Shown: in pieces, positions 1-8,226 of the stretch
How positions within the stretch are numbered: position 1 is the first letter of the stretch
Layout: every line of letters starts with the position of its first letter
Source: Gemmatimonadota bacterium
GTDB lineage: Bacteria > Gemmatimonadota > Gemmatimonadetes > Gemmatimonadales > GWC2-71-9
Assembly (NCBI GenBank): GCA_016713435.1
Contig: JADJPD010000011.1
Span: forward strand, 1-25,215
Direction of reading: 5' to 3'
DNA: 25,215 nt
Notes under the pieces: generated by a model
Seen by the model: the letters and a program-made list of their open reading frames with translations, nothing else
Databases searched by the model: none
Told to the model about the DNA's origin: nothing
Translations under genes and position numbers: made by a program

Positions 1-511
1 CACCTGCTTCTCGCGCAGGTAGGCCAGCGCCAGCCACTCGTCCAGCGCCTTGCTGCAGGCGTAGGCCCAGCGGCTGTGGCTGGTGGGGCCGAGCTGGAGG
101 TCGTCCTCCCTCGCCGAAGGGGATGCAGGCGCTGCTGCCGTACACCTCGGAGGTGCTGGCCACGAGCGGCTGTTGAGCTTCGGGCAATACCGCCTCGAGC
201 ACGGTCTCGGTGCAGCCCACGTTAGTCTCGATGGTGTGGACCGGCCGCTCCACGATGAAGCTTGACGCCCACCGCCGCCGCCAGGTGGACGGTCACGTCG
301 CAGCGGTCCACGCACTCGGTGACGAGCGGGAGGTCAGGCGCGGTGCCGATCCGGTACTCGAAGCCCGGCCGCCCCACCAGGTGGTCGATGTTGTCCATCG
401 TCCCCGTGGAGAGAGGTCGTCCAGGATGAGACACCTTGTCGCCCCGGGCGAGCAGCCGCTCGGCCAGGGTGAACCGATGAACCCGGCGCCGCCGGTGATG
501 AACACCTTCAT
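1..511 (-). CDS. NAD-dependent sugar epimerase/dehydratase (extended SDR), 3'-truncated by the window edge and frameshifted
   Basis: Acts in the cytosol on a nucleotide sugar, probably as an epimerase, dehydratase or decarboxylase. The ATG at 511 opens with MKVFITGGAGFIGS, the Rossmann GxxGxxG motif, and GGGAG lies 8-9 bases upstream as ribosome site. Later pieces lie in other frames: DDLSTGTMDNIDHL-like, then CDVTVHLAAAVGVK, then ASTSEVYGSSA (catalytic Ser/Thr region), and at the edge YACSKALDEWLALAY, which holds the catalytic YxxxK (Tyr codon about 61-63). Order and spacing fit the family, so this is one gene with at least four or five single-base frame breaks between 511 and 90. The 3' end lies outside the window. 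It is last in the minus-strand glycan run. The exact substrate cannot be read: UDP-glucose 4-epimerase, GDP-mannose dehydratase and UDP-glucuronate decarboxylase types all remain possible. Confidence 0.75.
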
Positions 512-591
512 GGGGAACTCTCCCGGTCCGTCCCGCTAGCCGCGCGCGTAGCGCCCGCCGGAAGTGGCGGGTGGCCGCTCGCGCGGTCCGA

Positions 592-1824
592 CTAGCCCAG
601 CTTGCCCAGCACGCGCATCGCCCTTCTTGCAGGGCCGAGCGCCACGATCCAGGAACTGCGGCACCACCGCGCTCTCGCTCCAGCGCTGCAGGAACGCCGC
701 ACTGCCGCCTCCGCCAGCCGGTCCCGCCGCGCAGGGGGATCCTGCTGCAGCCGCCACATGGCGGCCACCAACTCGTCGGTGGTGCTGAAGGCTCGCCGCC
801 CCCGCCGTCTCTCCACGATCTCCGGGAACGGGCCGAGCCCGCCGCGCGATCACCGGCATCCTGGCGGAACGCCTCGATCAGGATGATGCCGAAGGTCTCG
901 AAGCACACCGACGGCACGATCAGGGGCAAGGGCGTGCTCGTAAATCGCCGCAGGTCCTCCGGACGCGCCCAGGAGCTTCACGTTGGGAGCCCGCCCGCCG
1001 CGCCTTGAGCGGCCCCGCACACTCGCCGTCGCCGGCGACCAGAGCAAGTTTCGGCGTCCTGGTAATGCCCGAACACCGGGAGGACGTCGTCGAGGCCCTT
1101 GATCTTCTCAGCCGCCCACGAACAGGAAAGAGGGCCGCGTGCAGCGGCCGCGCCGCCACCGGGCGCCCCGCCTCGGGCGCGGGGCAGGAAGTACGGGAGC
1201 ACTTCCATGTCGCGCGGAAGCCGAACTCCGTGTGCTTGTCGCGGCTGAAGCGACTCATCGCGATGAACGCGTCGACGTGACGGAGCTCGCGCTCGAGGTA
1301 CCGGTGGCGCCACGCTTGCGGCGGCCGTGAAGAGCGATTCTGCAGACGCACTGTCGCGCGCGTGGCCGGAGCTCGCGATCGTGACGCCAGAGCACGTGGC
1401 TCGGGCAGACGAGCCAGTGCTCGTGCGCCATGTAGAGCTTGAGCGCGTCGCCGTGCTTCAGCACGCCCGGACCGCCGACCAGCGAGATGTTGTGGAAGTT
1501 GATCACGTCGAACTCGTCGCGTTCGAGCAGCTCCGCGGTGCGACCGCCCGTTCACCACCGGCCGGCCGGCTGCTGCGTGAGCAGGCACGAGCTTCCCCCC
1601 CGCTCCGGAGTTGGACCACCTCGACGCCCGGCGGCTCGCCGAGGTCCTTGGCGGGCCCTGGTTCTGGCGAGCAGTCGATAGGCGTCGAGGTCGTGCACGA
1701 CGGTCTCGTGGTGCCGAGCCTTCGCGAGCCCGCGCACGAGCCGCTGGATGCCGATGCCGTCGCCGCCGAAGTTGTGCGGCGGGTAGAACGTGGTCAGGAG
1801 CCCGAAACTTGAGCCCTCGCTCAC
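592..1824 (-). CDS. GT4-family glycosyltransferase, multiply frameshifted
   Basis: Transfers a sugar from a nucleotide donor to the growing glycan; GT-B fold, cytosolic or peripheral to the membrane. The start is a GTG at 1824 overlapping the upstream stop as GTGA. The N-terminus contains GLLTTFYPPHNFGGDG, the typical GT4 first strand with glycine loop. Pieces in successive frames follow in the correct order: INFHNISLVGGPGVL, YMAHEHWLVCPSHVLW, YLERELRHVDAFIAMSRFSR, RDMEVLPYFLP, KIKGLDDVLPVF, and LIVPSVCFETFGIILIEAF, which carries the EX7E donor-binding motif. The last piece ends LGKLG-stop at 592. The total length, about 410 codons, is normal for the family. At least seven frame changes are needed, so the gene is either badly sequenced or very recently inactivated; conserved motifs in every segment favour sequencing error. 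Confidence 0.75.
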
Positions 1825-2997
1825 GCCGCCGCCTCGCGCAACGCCGCGAGCGCGGCGTCGGCGCCGCGCCGGCAGTCGACAGCGCCCGCGCCCGCGCGAG
1901 CGCGCTCCGCGCCATGCGCGCGCGCGCCAAGTCGTCGGTCAGCAGCGCGGAGGGCGGCGTCGAGCGCGGGCGCGTCGCCCGGCGTACGAACACGCCGCCG
2001 CCTTCGAGCAACTCCGGCAACGGGCTCTCGCGCGTCGCGATCACCGGCGCGCCGCACGCCGCGGCCTCGACCGCCGGCAGGCCGAAGCCTTCGCACGCGC
2101 TGGGCAGGGAGCAGCGCCACGGCGCCGCAGTGCAGGTGGCGGAGCTCGCCGTCGGCGACGAAGCCGGTCCAGTGCACCAGCGCCTCCGTCCCCAGCCTCG
2201 CGGATGGCGCGGCGGATCTTGGCCTGGTCGCCGTGGAAGACGTCCTTGTCGACGGTCCCGACCAGCAGCAGGTGGGGCGGGGCGCTCAGCTGCTTGGCGA
2301 CGGCCGCGTGCGCCCTCACGATGGCATCCACGTGTTGTGCGGGTTGAAGCCGCCCACGTACGTGAACCACCGCGCCCCCGCCGGCACCCCCACCCGCGCC
2401 GCCAGCGCCGCGATGGCCTTCTTGTCCTCGCTCGGCGCGTATTCCGCCGCCGGCGCCTCGCTGGTGACCCGGATCCGCCCCTTCTGGATCCCGAGCACCT
2501 CCGCGATCTCCCCCGCCGCGAAGTCCGACACCGTGAGCACCAGCCGCGCCTGCCGCAGGGCCAGCCCCACCTTGAGCCGCCAGAACAGCCGGGCCCGGGG
2601 GCTCGGCAGCGTCAGCTCCGGGAAGCGCTCGGCGATGGCGTCGTGCACGGTGACCACGGCCCGCTGCCCCGGGGGGAGCGGGAAGTAGGTGTAGACCGAC
2701 GGCGAGAAGAACACGTCGGGCGCCGAGCGCCAGACCGCGCGCGTGAGGCGCAGCATGTCGAGCGGCGCCCGGTACCGTCGGCCGCGGCGGCGCGGTGGGC
2801 GCCACGCCCATGGGCACGATCACCGGGCGCACGTTGGGCCCCCGCCAGGTCGAAGCCCCTGCGCGGCCACCGGGTCGAGGAAGCAGATGAACTCGTCGTC
2901 CGGGGGAGAGCGCCGCCATCTCCGCCAGCAGCGAGCGGGTGAAGCGGCCGTAGCCGCGCCCGTTCGCCCAGCAGGTGGCGTCCACCCCGATGCGCAT
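1821..2997 (-). CDS. GT4-family glycosyltransferase, frameshifted
   Basis: A second GT-B glycosyltransferase, directly upstream of the previous one and overlapping it at GTGA (1821-1824). The ATG at 2997 lies three bases after the stop of the FAD oxidoreductase gene, suggesting translational coupling. The N-terminus reads MRIGVDATCWANGRGYGRFT, a usual opening for this subgroup. Other segments are VFFSPSVYTYFPLPPGQ, VVTVHDAIAERFPELTL, VLTVSDFAAGEIAEVLGI, WFTYVGGFNPHNTW, HLLLVGTVDKDVFHGD, and CEGFGLPAVEAAACGAPVIA with the EX7E motif, ending near EAAA-stop. These lie in different frames, so at least four indels occur (around 2880, 2780, 2335 and 2190-1990). Length and motif order otherwise fit an intact family member of about 390 residues. 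The sugar specificity cannot be read. Confidence 0.78.
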
Positions 2998-3000
2998 GGC

Positions 3001-4501
3001 CTACCGCCCCGCGGCGGCCACGGCCACGTTCTGCTTGTCGTCCAGCTTCTGCTCCTCGTGGTACTCGAAGTCGGTGTTCACCGCCCACACGTCGTGCGAC
3101 GCGCCCTGCATGTTCTCCACGCGAACATGGCCGTCAGCATCGAGTGGTCGGCGTTGTTGTACTTGTGCATCCCGTTCCGCCCCACGGTGTGGAGGTTGGG
3201 GATGGCGTCGATGTATGCTCGCGGATCACGTCCAGGTGGCCGCGGTACTCCGAGTCGTAGATGGGGTACGCCTTCGGCATCCGGATCACGGCGCCGTCCA
3301 CCACCTCGACGTTCGGGTCGCAGAGCCCGAGCGACAGGAACTCCTTCTTCGCCAGCGCCACCAGGTCCGCGTCCTTCGCGTCCCACAGCCCGTCGCCCTT
3401 GAAGCAGAAGTACTCGAGGCCGAGGCAGGTGTGGCCCTCCACCGGCACCATGGCCTTGGACCAGTTGTTGAAGTTCTGGATGCGGCCCACCTTGACGCCC
3501 GGCGGGTGGATGTAGATCCAGTTGTCCGGGGAACAGGTTCTCCGCCTTGAGCATCAGGGCCACCACCAGGAAGTCCCGGTACTTGAGGGCCCTCGGCCCG
3601 CCACCTTCACGGGCTCCGGCACCTGCGGGTCGAGCGCCCGCACCAGCGAGCGGATGGAGCTGGTGTTGATGGCGTGCTCGCAGGGGAAGCGCACCTCGCC
3701 CTCCGCCGTCTTCGCCCGCACCGCCACCACCTTGCCGTTCACCGTCTCGACCGCCGTCACGTAGTGCTTGAGCAGCACCTGGTTGCCCATGCCGCGGATC
3801 CGGTCCACGCAGGTCTCCCACATCTGGCCGGGACCGAGGCGCGGGTACTGGAACTCGTTGATGAGCGTCTTGATCTTCGTGGAGCGCTTGTTGATGGCCG
3901 CGGCCGAGAGGATGGCCTTGGCCAGCGACAGCCCCTGGATCCGCTGCGCCGCCCACTCGGCGCGGATCTCGGTGCAGGGAATGCCCCACACCTTCTCGGT
4001 GTAGGTCTTGAAGAAGATGTTGTAGAGCTTGGCCCCGAACCGGTTGGTGACCCACTGCTCGAAGTTTTCCTCGACCGGGTTGGGCCACCAGTGCGACTTG
4101 AGGTAGCTCAGCACGATGGTGATCGCGTTCCAGAGCCCGAGGCCCCGCAGCGCGTTCATCGCCTTGAGCGGGTAGTCGAAGAACTTGCCGTCGTAGTGGA
4201 TGCGGCTGAGCCGCGGCACCGAGATGAAGTCCTCGCCCAGGATCTCGTACCAGAGGTCCTCGACGGGCTTGATCTTGGTGAAGAAGCGGTGCCCGCCGAT
4301 GTCGAAGCGGTAGCCCTTGTACTGCGCGGTGCGCGAGATGCCGCCGACGATGTCGTCGGCCTCGAGCACGGTCACCGCGTAGCCCTTCTTGGAGAGCAGG
4401 TACGCGGCCGTGAGCCCCGCGGGACCGCCGCCGATGACGACGGTACGGTCGCCCGGCTTGAGCTGGGACACCACGCGGGGAGAAGCAGGAGCAGCCGACA
4501 T
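3001..4501 (-). CDS. FAD-dependent oxidoreductase, HemY / UDP-galactopyranose-mutase-like, frameshifted in its C-terminal third
   Basis: Starts at the ATG at 4501 with GGAG six bases upstream. An ADP-binding fold is seen near residues 21-30 (VVIGGGPAGL), followed by VLEADDIVGGISRT and FDIGGHRFFTK, the FAD-binding signature of the COG1232-type amine-oxidase superfamily. The middle part (FEQWVTNRFGAKLYN, FFKTYTEKVWGIPC) matches the subgroup commonly found in polysaccharide loci. The frame is clean from 4501 to about 3600. The remainder is recovered only by changing frame near 3595, 3530, 3220 and 3125: KYRDFLVVALMLKAENLFP, WIYIHPPGVKVGRIQNFNNW, IDAIPNLHTVGRNGMHKYNN, and SHDVWAVNTDFEYHEEQ before the stop at 3001. 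A role in sugar-nucleotide ring rearrangement or oxidation is inferred from family and neighbours; no substrate can be assigned. Confidence 0.8.
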
Positions 4502-4531
4502 CGAGACTCCGTTTCGGGTCCAGAGGATCCG

Positions 4532-5428
4532 CTAGCGTATCCGTCGCAACGCGCCGCCGTCACCGAACCAGGCGCCGGCCACCTCACCGAGCCCCCACGC
4601 CGCCGTGAACAGCACGAAGAGCGGCAGGCCCAGCACCACGTCCTTCCCGTGCCCCCCCTTGGCCAGCAGGGTGCGCACCACCCGCACCAGCAGCACCGCC
4701 GGCAGCGCCAGCGCCGCGGCCCCGTAGGCCGCCCGCCCCGCCCGGCCCATCCCCGCGGCGCGGAGCCCCGCGTACGCCCGGGAATAGAGGAAGCGCTGTC
4801 CCAGGTAGCCGCCCACGGTGCACGGCATCCGGTGGCCCACCACGATCTCGGGATGCTGGATCAGCCGCACCCCCTGCCGACGCAACTCGGCCTGCAGGTG
4901 GTCCTCCCACCGCCCCGCGCGCCACGCCGCCTCGGCCCGCAGCAGCACCGAACGGCGATAGACCACGTTGTTGCCGGCCAGCCCCGCCACCTCGCCGGCC
5001 ACGAGGGGCGGCAGCAGCTGATGGTACTCGCACAGGAACGCGGCCCGGTCCACCAGTGTCTCGGTGGCGGCGTTCTCCACCGCGCCCCCCGCCACGTCCT
5101 CGCCCGCGGCCAGCGCCGCGAGCAGCCGGCCCGCCCACCCCGGCGGCACCAGCACATGGTCCTCGATCACCGCCACCGCCGGCGCCGTCGCCGCCGCGAA
5201 GGCCAGCGCGCGCAGGTCGGGGATGGTGGTCTCCGGGGAGGCAGGCAGGATGCGTACCGCGGGAAAGGCCGCCCGCACCCGCGACCGCAGTTCCTCGCCC
5301 AGCCGGTCCGCCACCACCACCTCGAGCGGCACCGTCCGCCCCTCCGCCGCCAGCGCCGCGAGGCACCCCTCGAGGTGCGCCCAGCCGTTCACCGACGGCA
5401 CCACCACCGCCAGGGCCGGCGCCGTCAC
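4532..5428 (-). CDS. GT2-family glycosyltransferase with C-terminal membrane segments
   Basis: A GT-A fold transferase acting at the inner face of the cytoplasmic membrane. I place the start at the GTG at 5428 (TAPALAVVVPSVNGW follows) because GGGGAG sits nine bases upstream; a TTG at 5455 overlapping the upstream stop is the alternative and adds nine residues. First strand and helix: LAVVVPSVNGWAHLEGCL. An acidic EDH triad near residues 89-91 occupies the DxD-like position, AGNNVVYRRSVL follows, and WED near 174-176 resembles the catalytic-acid region. Two hydrophobic stretches near the C-terminus (ALALPAVLLVRVV and LGLPLFVLFTAAWGL) probably anchor it. The frame is intact, about 298 residues. 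It lies 30 bases upstream of the FAD oxidoreductase gene and overlaps or abuts the small gene before it. Confidence 0.85.
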   Translation of the reverse strand: MTAPALAVVVPSVNGWAHLEGCLAALAAEGRTVPLEVVVADRLGEELRSRVRAAFPAVRILPASPETTIPDLRALAFAAATAPAVAVIEDHVLVPPGWAGRLLAALAAGEDVAGGAVENAATETLVDRAAFLCEYHQLLPPLVAGEVAGLAGNNVVYRRSVLLRAEAAWRAGRWEDHLQAELRRQGVRLIQHPEIVVGHRMPCTVGGYLGQRFLYSRAYAGLRAAGMGRAGRAAYGAAALALPAVLLVRVVRTLLAKGGHGKDVVLGLPLFVLFTAAWGLGEVAGAWFGDGGALRRIR

Positions 5429-5447
5429 GGCACCGGGCTCCCCGCCC

Positions 5448-5840
5448 TCAGCCAACCGACGACTGCTCCGCGGGCGCCACCGCCGCGCCGGCCTCCGGCC
5501 CGTCCACGCTCACGATCCCCGCCCGATGCCCCAGCAGCCCCGCCACGTCTTCCGCCTGCGCCTGCGCCACGGTAAGGAAGAGCACGATGTCCCCCGCCGA
5601 CTCCGCCAGGGCGCGGGCCCGCAGGTCGTGCGGGGTCTCGCCCGGGCCGCTCGGGAGGAAGCGCACCGCCCCCTCCGCCCAGCTGCCCGGGAGGCTCTTG
5701 GCGCCGGCCACGAGCAGGTCCGCCCCGTAGCCCCCGCAGGTGGGGACCAGGTCGGCGATGCACTGCTCCAGCCCGGGATGACCGGGAGTGGCCAGCAGGA
5801 CGAGCGTCAGGCTCGGTCGGGCGCTCAGGGGACCCCTCAT
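5448..5840 (-). CDS. Short GT-A-like protein (half glycosyltransferase domain), 130 aa
   Basis: Starts at the ATG at 5840 (MRGPLSARPSLTLVLLA) and ends with TGA at 5448, next to or overlapping the GT2 gene start. The sequence imitates the first half of a GT2 domain: a hydrophobic first strand (LTLVLLATPGHPGLEQCI), then GADLLVAGA, a region rich in Pro and Gly, ALAESAGDIVLFLTVAQAQ (like the AxGDxxxFLD strand) and a short tail. It lacks a DxD acidic pair after that strand and has no second half, so catalysis is doubtful. It could be a truncated glycosyltransferase, a partner subunit of the following GT2 protein, or a spurious frame, though coding style and tight linkage argue it is real. No clear ribosome site was seen. 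Confidence 0.55.
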   Translation of the reverse strand: MRGPLSARPSLTLVLLATPGHPGLEQCIADLVPTCGGYGADLLVAGAKSLPGSWAEGAVRFLPSGPGETPHDLRARALAESAGDIVLFLTVAQAQAEDVAGLLGHRAGIVSVDGPEAGAAVAPAEQSSVG

Positions 5841-6219
5841 CTGGGTGGTGGACGACGATCCGGAGGCGGTGGGGACGGCCGGGAGACGGGATGTTGCGAT
5901 TCCACCCCACGATCCCCCACCACTCCGGCCCCCCTCTGGGCAAACCAAATGCCACACCGGCTCCCGCCGCGGGAAAACGCCCCCGGCGCGGGGTGATTCG
6001 TTCCAAGACATTGTCGGACAACATCTTAAGAAATGACACCTGCCTGCCCCCTCCCGGGCCCCCCGGACGGCCGCACCGGGGCACCCCCGCATTTCCCGAC
6101 CGGGCTGGCGGTCGCCAAAGCGCTACAGTCGGTGCGAATGTGCTGGATTGGATAATCAGGTTGCGGGAACTTCGCCACACCGGTGGGGCGCCGGTGCCAT
6201 AATCGGGCGGCCTGGCGGC
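5841..6219. other. Intergenic spacer between two minus-strand genes
   Basis: 379 bases without a convincing gene. It contains a locally AT-richer stretch (about 5995-6040) within otherwise GC-rich DNA, and a short inverted repeat at 6011-6021. It probably holds the promoter of the minus-strand run starting at 5840, but no clear -35/-10 pair could be chosen. No obvious terminator with a T-run follows the stop at 6220. Confidence 0.5.
6011..6021. repeat. Short inverted repeat, possible operator
   Basis: TTGTCGGACAA, arms of five bases around a single base, sits in the AT-richer part of the spacer about 170 bases upstream of the start at 5840. The size suits a small dimeric regulator half-site pair, but such a short repeat can occur by chance. 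Confidence 0.25.
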
Positions 6220-7881
6220 CTATTTCAGGGGCGGGGTGAAGCGGGCGGCGTGGTACTGGATCACCGGGCAGGCGTCCGGACCGGGGGCCCCGGCGGGCTT
6301 GAGCCGGACCAGGTCGGTGCCGTTGGCGTAGGCCCGGACCAGCTCGAACTGGTCGCACTGGGCCACCATCTCGTCGGGTACGTGCCAGAGGTGGAGGGTG
6401 GTGAGGACGAAGATGGCCTCGCCCTGCCGCCGCAGCCCCTCCAGGAACGGGTCCCCGTAGCGCACGTGCAGCGCCTGGCCGTGGAGCTCGGGCCGGCCGG
6501 TGTACAGGCCGAGGACCGCCTCCTTGGTGGAGATCACGATGGTCGTGGGCGGGGTGCTGTCCCGCAGGAAGCGCACGGCGCGGAAGAAGTCGCGCTGGTT
6601 GTCGGTGAGGCAGGCGTCGGGGGTGGAGACGTCGTCGGCCGGGCAGCCGCCGGTCTCCGCGTAATTCCGCCCGAAGCCTTGCACCCCGCCTGCCAGGTAG
6701 AACAGCGCCACGCCCCCCAGGAAGAGTGCCCGCGGCAGCGGCTTCCAGCGCCGGCTCATCGCCCAGATCCCCACCACCATGAACAGGAGCAGGATGGGGG
6801 TGAGGGGAATCAGGAACCGGGTCAGCTTGTAGGTCCACACCACGAGCAGCGCGGCGTAGACCAGCAGGTAGGCGCTCACCAGCCGGCTCCACTGCCGGCT
6901 GGCCACCATGCCCACCGCCGCCAGCGCAAGCGTCCCCCCCATGCCCACGAGGTTGTCGAGCGAGGTCCCGGGAATCCGCGGCAGGCCGAGGGCGGAGCCG
7001 AGCCCGCCGTCGAGCAGGAAGGCCTGCACCGCACGCATGACGCGCCCCTGGACGAGCCCGAGCGGGGTGCGCTCGGTGGGGGAGCCGAGCTTGAGCATCA
7101 CCCCGTAGGAGCGGGCCTCGAACTGCTCCGGCGCCTTGAACATCCACAGCATCCAGAGCCCCACCGTGATCCCGCCGGCGAGCGCCAGCCACCCCACCCG
7201 CGCCCAGCGCCGCTCCCACACCCACACCAGCCCGAGCGCCAGCACGATGGCCAGCCCCACGCTCCGGGTGAGCGCCGCGAGCACGGCCAGCGCCGTCCCG
7301 GCGAGGACCGCCGCCCGCCGCCCGGGCAGCACCACCAGCAGCCAGAGCGACGCCACGGTGAGCAGGATGTACGGCGTCTCGCTCCGCACCGAGCCCGCGA
7401 AGGCCAGCAGGTGCGGCGAGACCGCGAGCAGCGCGAGCAGCGTGAGCGCGTAGAGGGGCGGCAGGTGCCGGCGCGCCACGTCGAACACCGCCACCAGCGT
7501 CACCGCCGAGGCGAGGATCCCGAAGGTCACCGCGCCGGTGATGCCGGGGCCCAGGGTGCCGCCGAAGAGCGCCAGCAGCAGCGGGTAGCCCGGGGGATAC
7601 TGCGAGTGCCAGGGATGCCCCAGCACGTGGAGGTCGCGATAGGTGCCGGCGCGGAGGGCGCGGGCCAGGAGGAGGTAGAGCGCGTCGTCGTTGCCGGTGG
7701 TCACGGCGGGCTGGCGCACCAGCCAGGCGAGCACCACGTGGAGCACCACGAGCCCGGCCGCCGCGGCCGCCACCCGCCCGCTGAGCGGCGCGGGCGCGTC
7801 CGCCGCGGGAGGCGGGGCCACCGGCGTCGCCTCGGCGACCGGGGCCGGCGTGGGCTCTGTGAGGCTCATCGTGAGCGGCAT
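6220..7881 (-). CDS. GT39/ArnT-like integral membrane glycosyltransferase
   Basis: A polytopic inner-membrane protein that would transfer a sugar from a polyprenyl-phosphate donor on the periplasmic side, as in the PMT/ArnT superfamily. About 553 residues from the ATG at 7881 (a second ATG at 7869 is equally possible; neither has a clear ribosome site). A Pro/Ala-rich N-terminal stretch of about 35 residues is followed by a first membrane span (AAAAGLVVLHVVLAWLV). The first external loop has TTGNDDALYLLLARALR, with acidic residues where the family has its catalytic Asp, then HSQYPPGYPLLLALFG, very typical of the family. About ten further hydrophobic spans follow. The last 120 residues are soluble (FFRAVRFLRDS, TIVISTKEAVLGLYTGRP), as in many such proteins. 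The frame is intact. The acceptor is unknown: lipid, glycan or protein. Confidence 0.85.
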   Translation of the reverse strand: MPLTMSLTEPTPAPVAEATPVAPPPAADAPAPLSGRVAAAAAGLVVLHVVLAWLVRQPAVTTGNDDALYLLLARALRAGTYRDLHVLGHPWHSQYPPGYPLLLALFGGTLGPGITGAVTFGILASAVTLVAVFDVARRHLPPLYALTLLALLAVSPHLLAFAGSVRSETPYILLTVASLWLLVVLPGRRAAVLAGTALAVLAALTRSVGLAIVLALGLVWVWERRWARVGWLALAGGITVGLWMLWMFKAPEQFEARSYGVMLKLGSPTERTPLGLVQGRVMRAVQAFLLDGGLGSALGLPRIPGTSLDNLVGMGGTLALAAVGMVASRQWSRLVSAYLLVYAALLVVWTYKLTRFLIPLTPILLLFMVVGIWAMSRRWKPLPRALFLGGVALFYLAGGVQGFGRNYAETGGCPADDVSTPDACLTDNQRDFFRAVRFLRDSTPPTTIVISTKEAVLGLYTGRPELHGQALHVRYGDPFLEGLRRQGEAIFVLTTLHLWHVPDEMVAQCDQFELVRAYANGTDLVRLKPAGAPGPDACPVIQYHAARFTPPLK

Positions 7882-8226
7882 CGGGGACTCGGGAGCGGGC
7901 CGCAGCCCGCGGGGTGCTCGGGAAGTGTGACCTGCCCCACACCGAGCGCAAGAGGGGTGCCAGTGCGGGGGTCCCCGCCGAGACGGCGCCCTGACGCCGA
8001 CCCGTCCCGCACCTCCCCGGGCACCTGCTCCCCCGTAGCGCCCGAGCGCCGCTCGGGCGACTCGATCCCCGGCCCCTCGCCGTCTGGTGCCCCGACGCCA
8101 CAACGCCAGCCGCGCCCGCGCCATACCGAGGCGCCCGCGCGCCACTGCCGCGCGGCGCCGCGATGCGGCATCTTGGGCCGCCCCGGTGAGCGTGATCACC
8201 GGCCCCCGCACCAGAGCCCGAGCCTC
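7882..8226. promoter_or_regulatory. Divergent intergenic region between minus- and plus-strand glycan genes
   Basis: 345 bases separating the minus-strand GT39-like gene from the plus-strand operon, so it should carry promoters for both directions. Visible structure: a 9-bp perfect stem with 3-base loop at 8039-8059 (CGCCCGAGC arm) and a spaced palindrome at 8183-8202. A GGCATCTTGGG stretch near 8167-8177 could be a -10-like element for the plus-strand genes. No reliable -35 was identified. Confidence 0.4.
8183..8202. promoter_or_regulatory. Spaced palindrome upstream of the plus-strand operon
   Basis: Arms CCGGTGA and TCACCGG separated by six bases, ending 24 bases before the ATG at 8227. 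The position fits an operator or an RNA hairpin close to the first gene of the operon. Function is inferred from position and symmetry only. Confidence 0.3.

Noticed and set aside
1611..2942. Long plus-strand open frame opposite the GT4 genes
   Set aside because: Composed of Arg/Ala/Pro-rich sequence without motifs; it is an antisense shadow of GC-rich coding DNA.
3674..5575. Very long plus-strand open frame opposite the FAD oxidoreductase and GT2 genes
   Set aside because: No recognisable motif, His/Arg/Pro-rich composition; the minus strand carries clear family motifs over the same DNA.
6148..8226. Plus-strand frame extending upstream of the sugar dehydrogenase
   Set aside because: Upstream of 8227 it is antisense to the membrane glycosyltransferase and lacks motifs; the dehydrogenase proper begins at the ATG at 8227.
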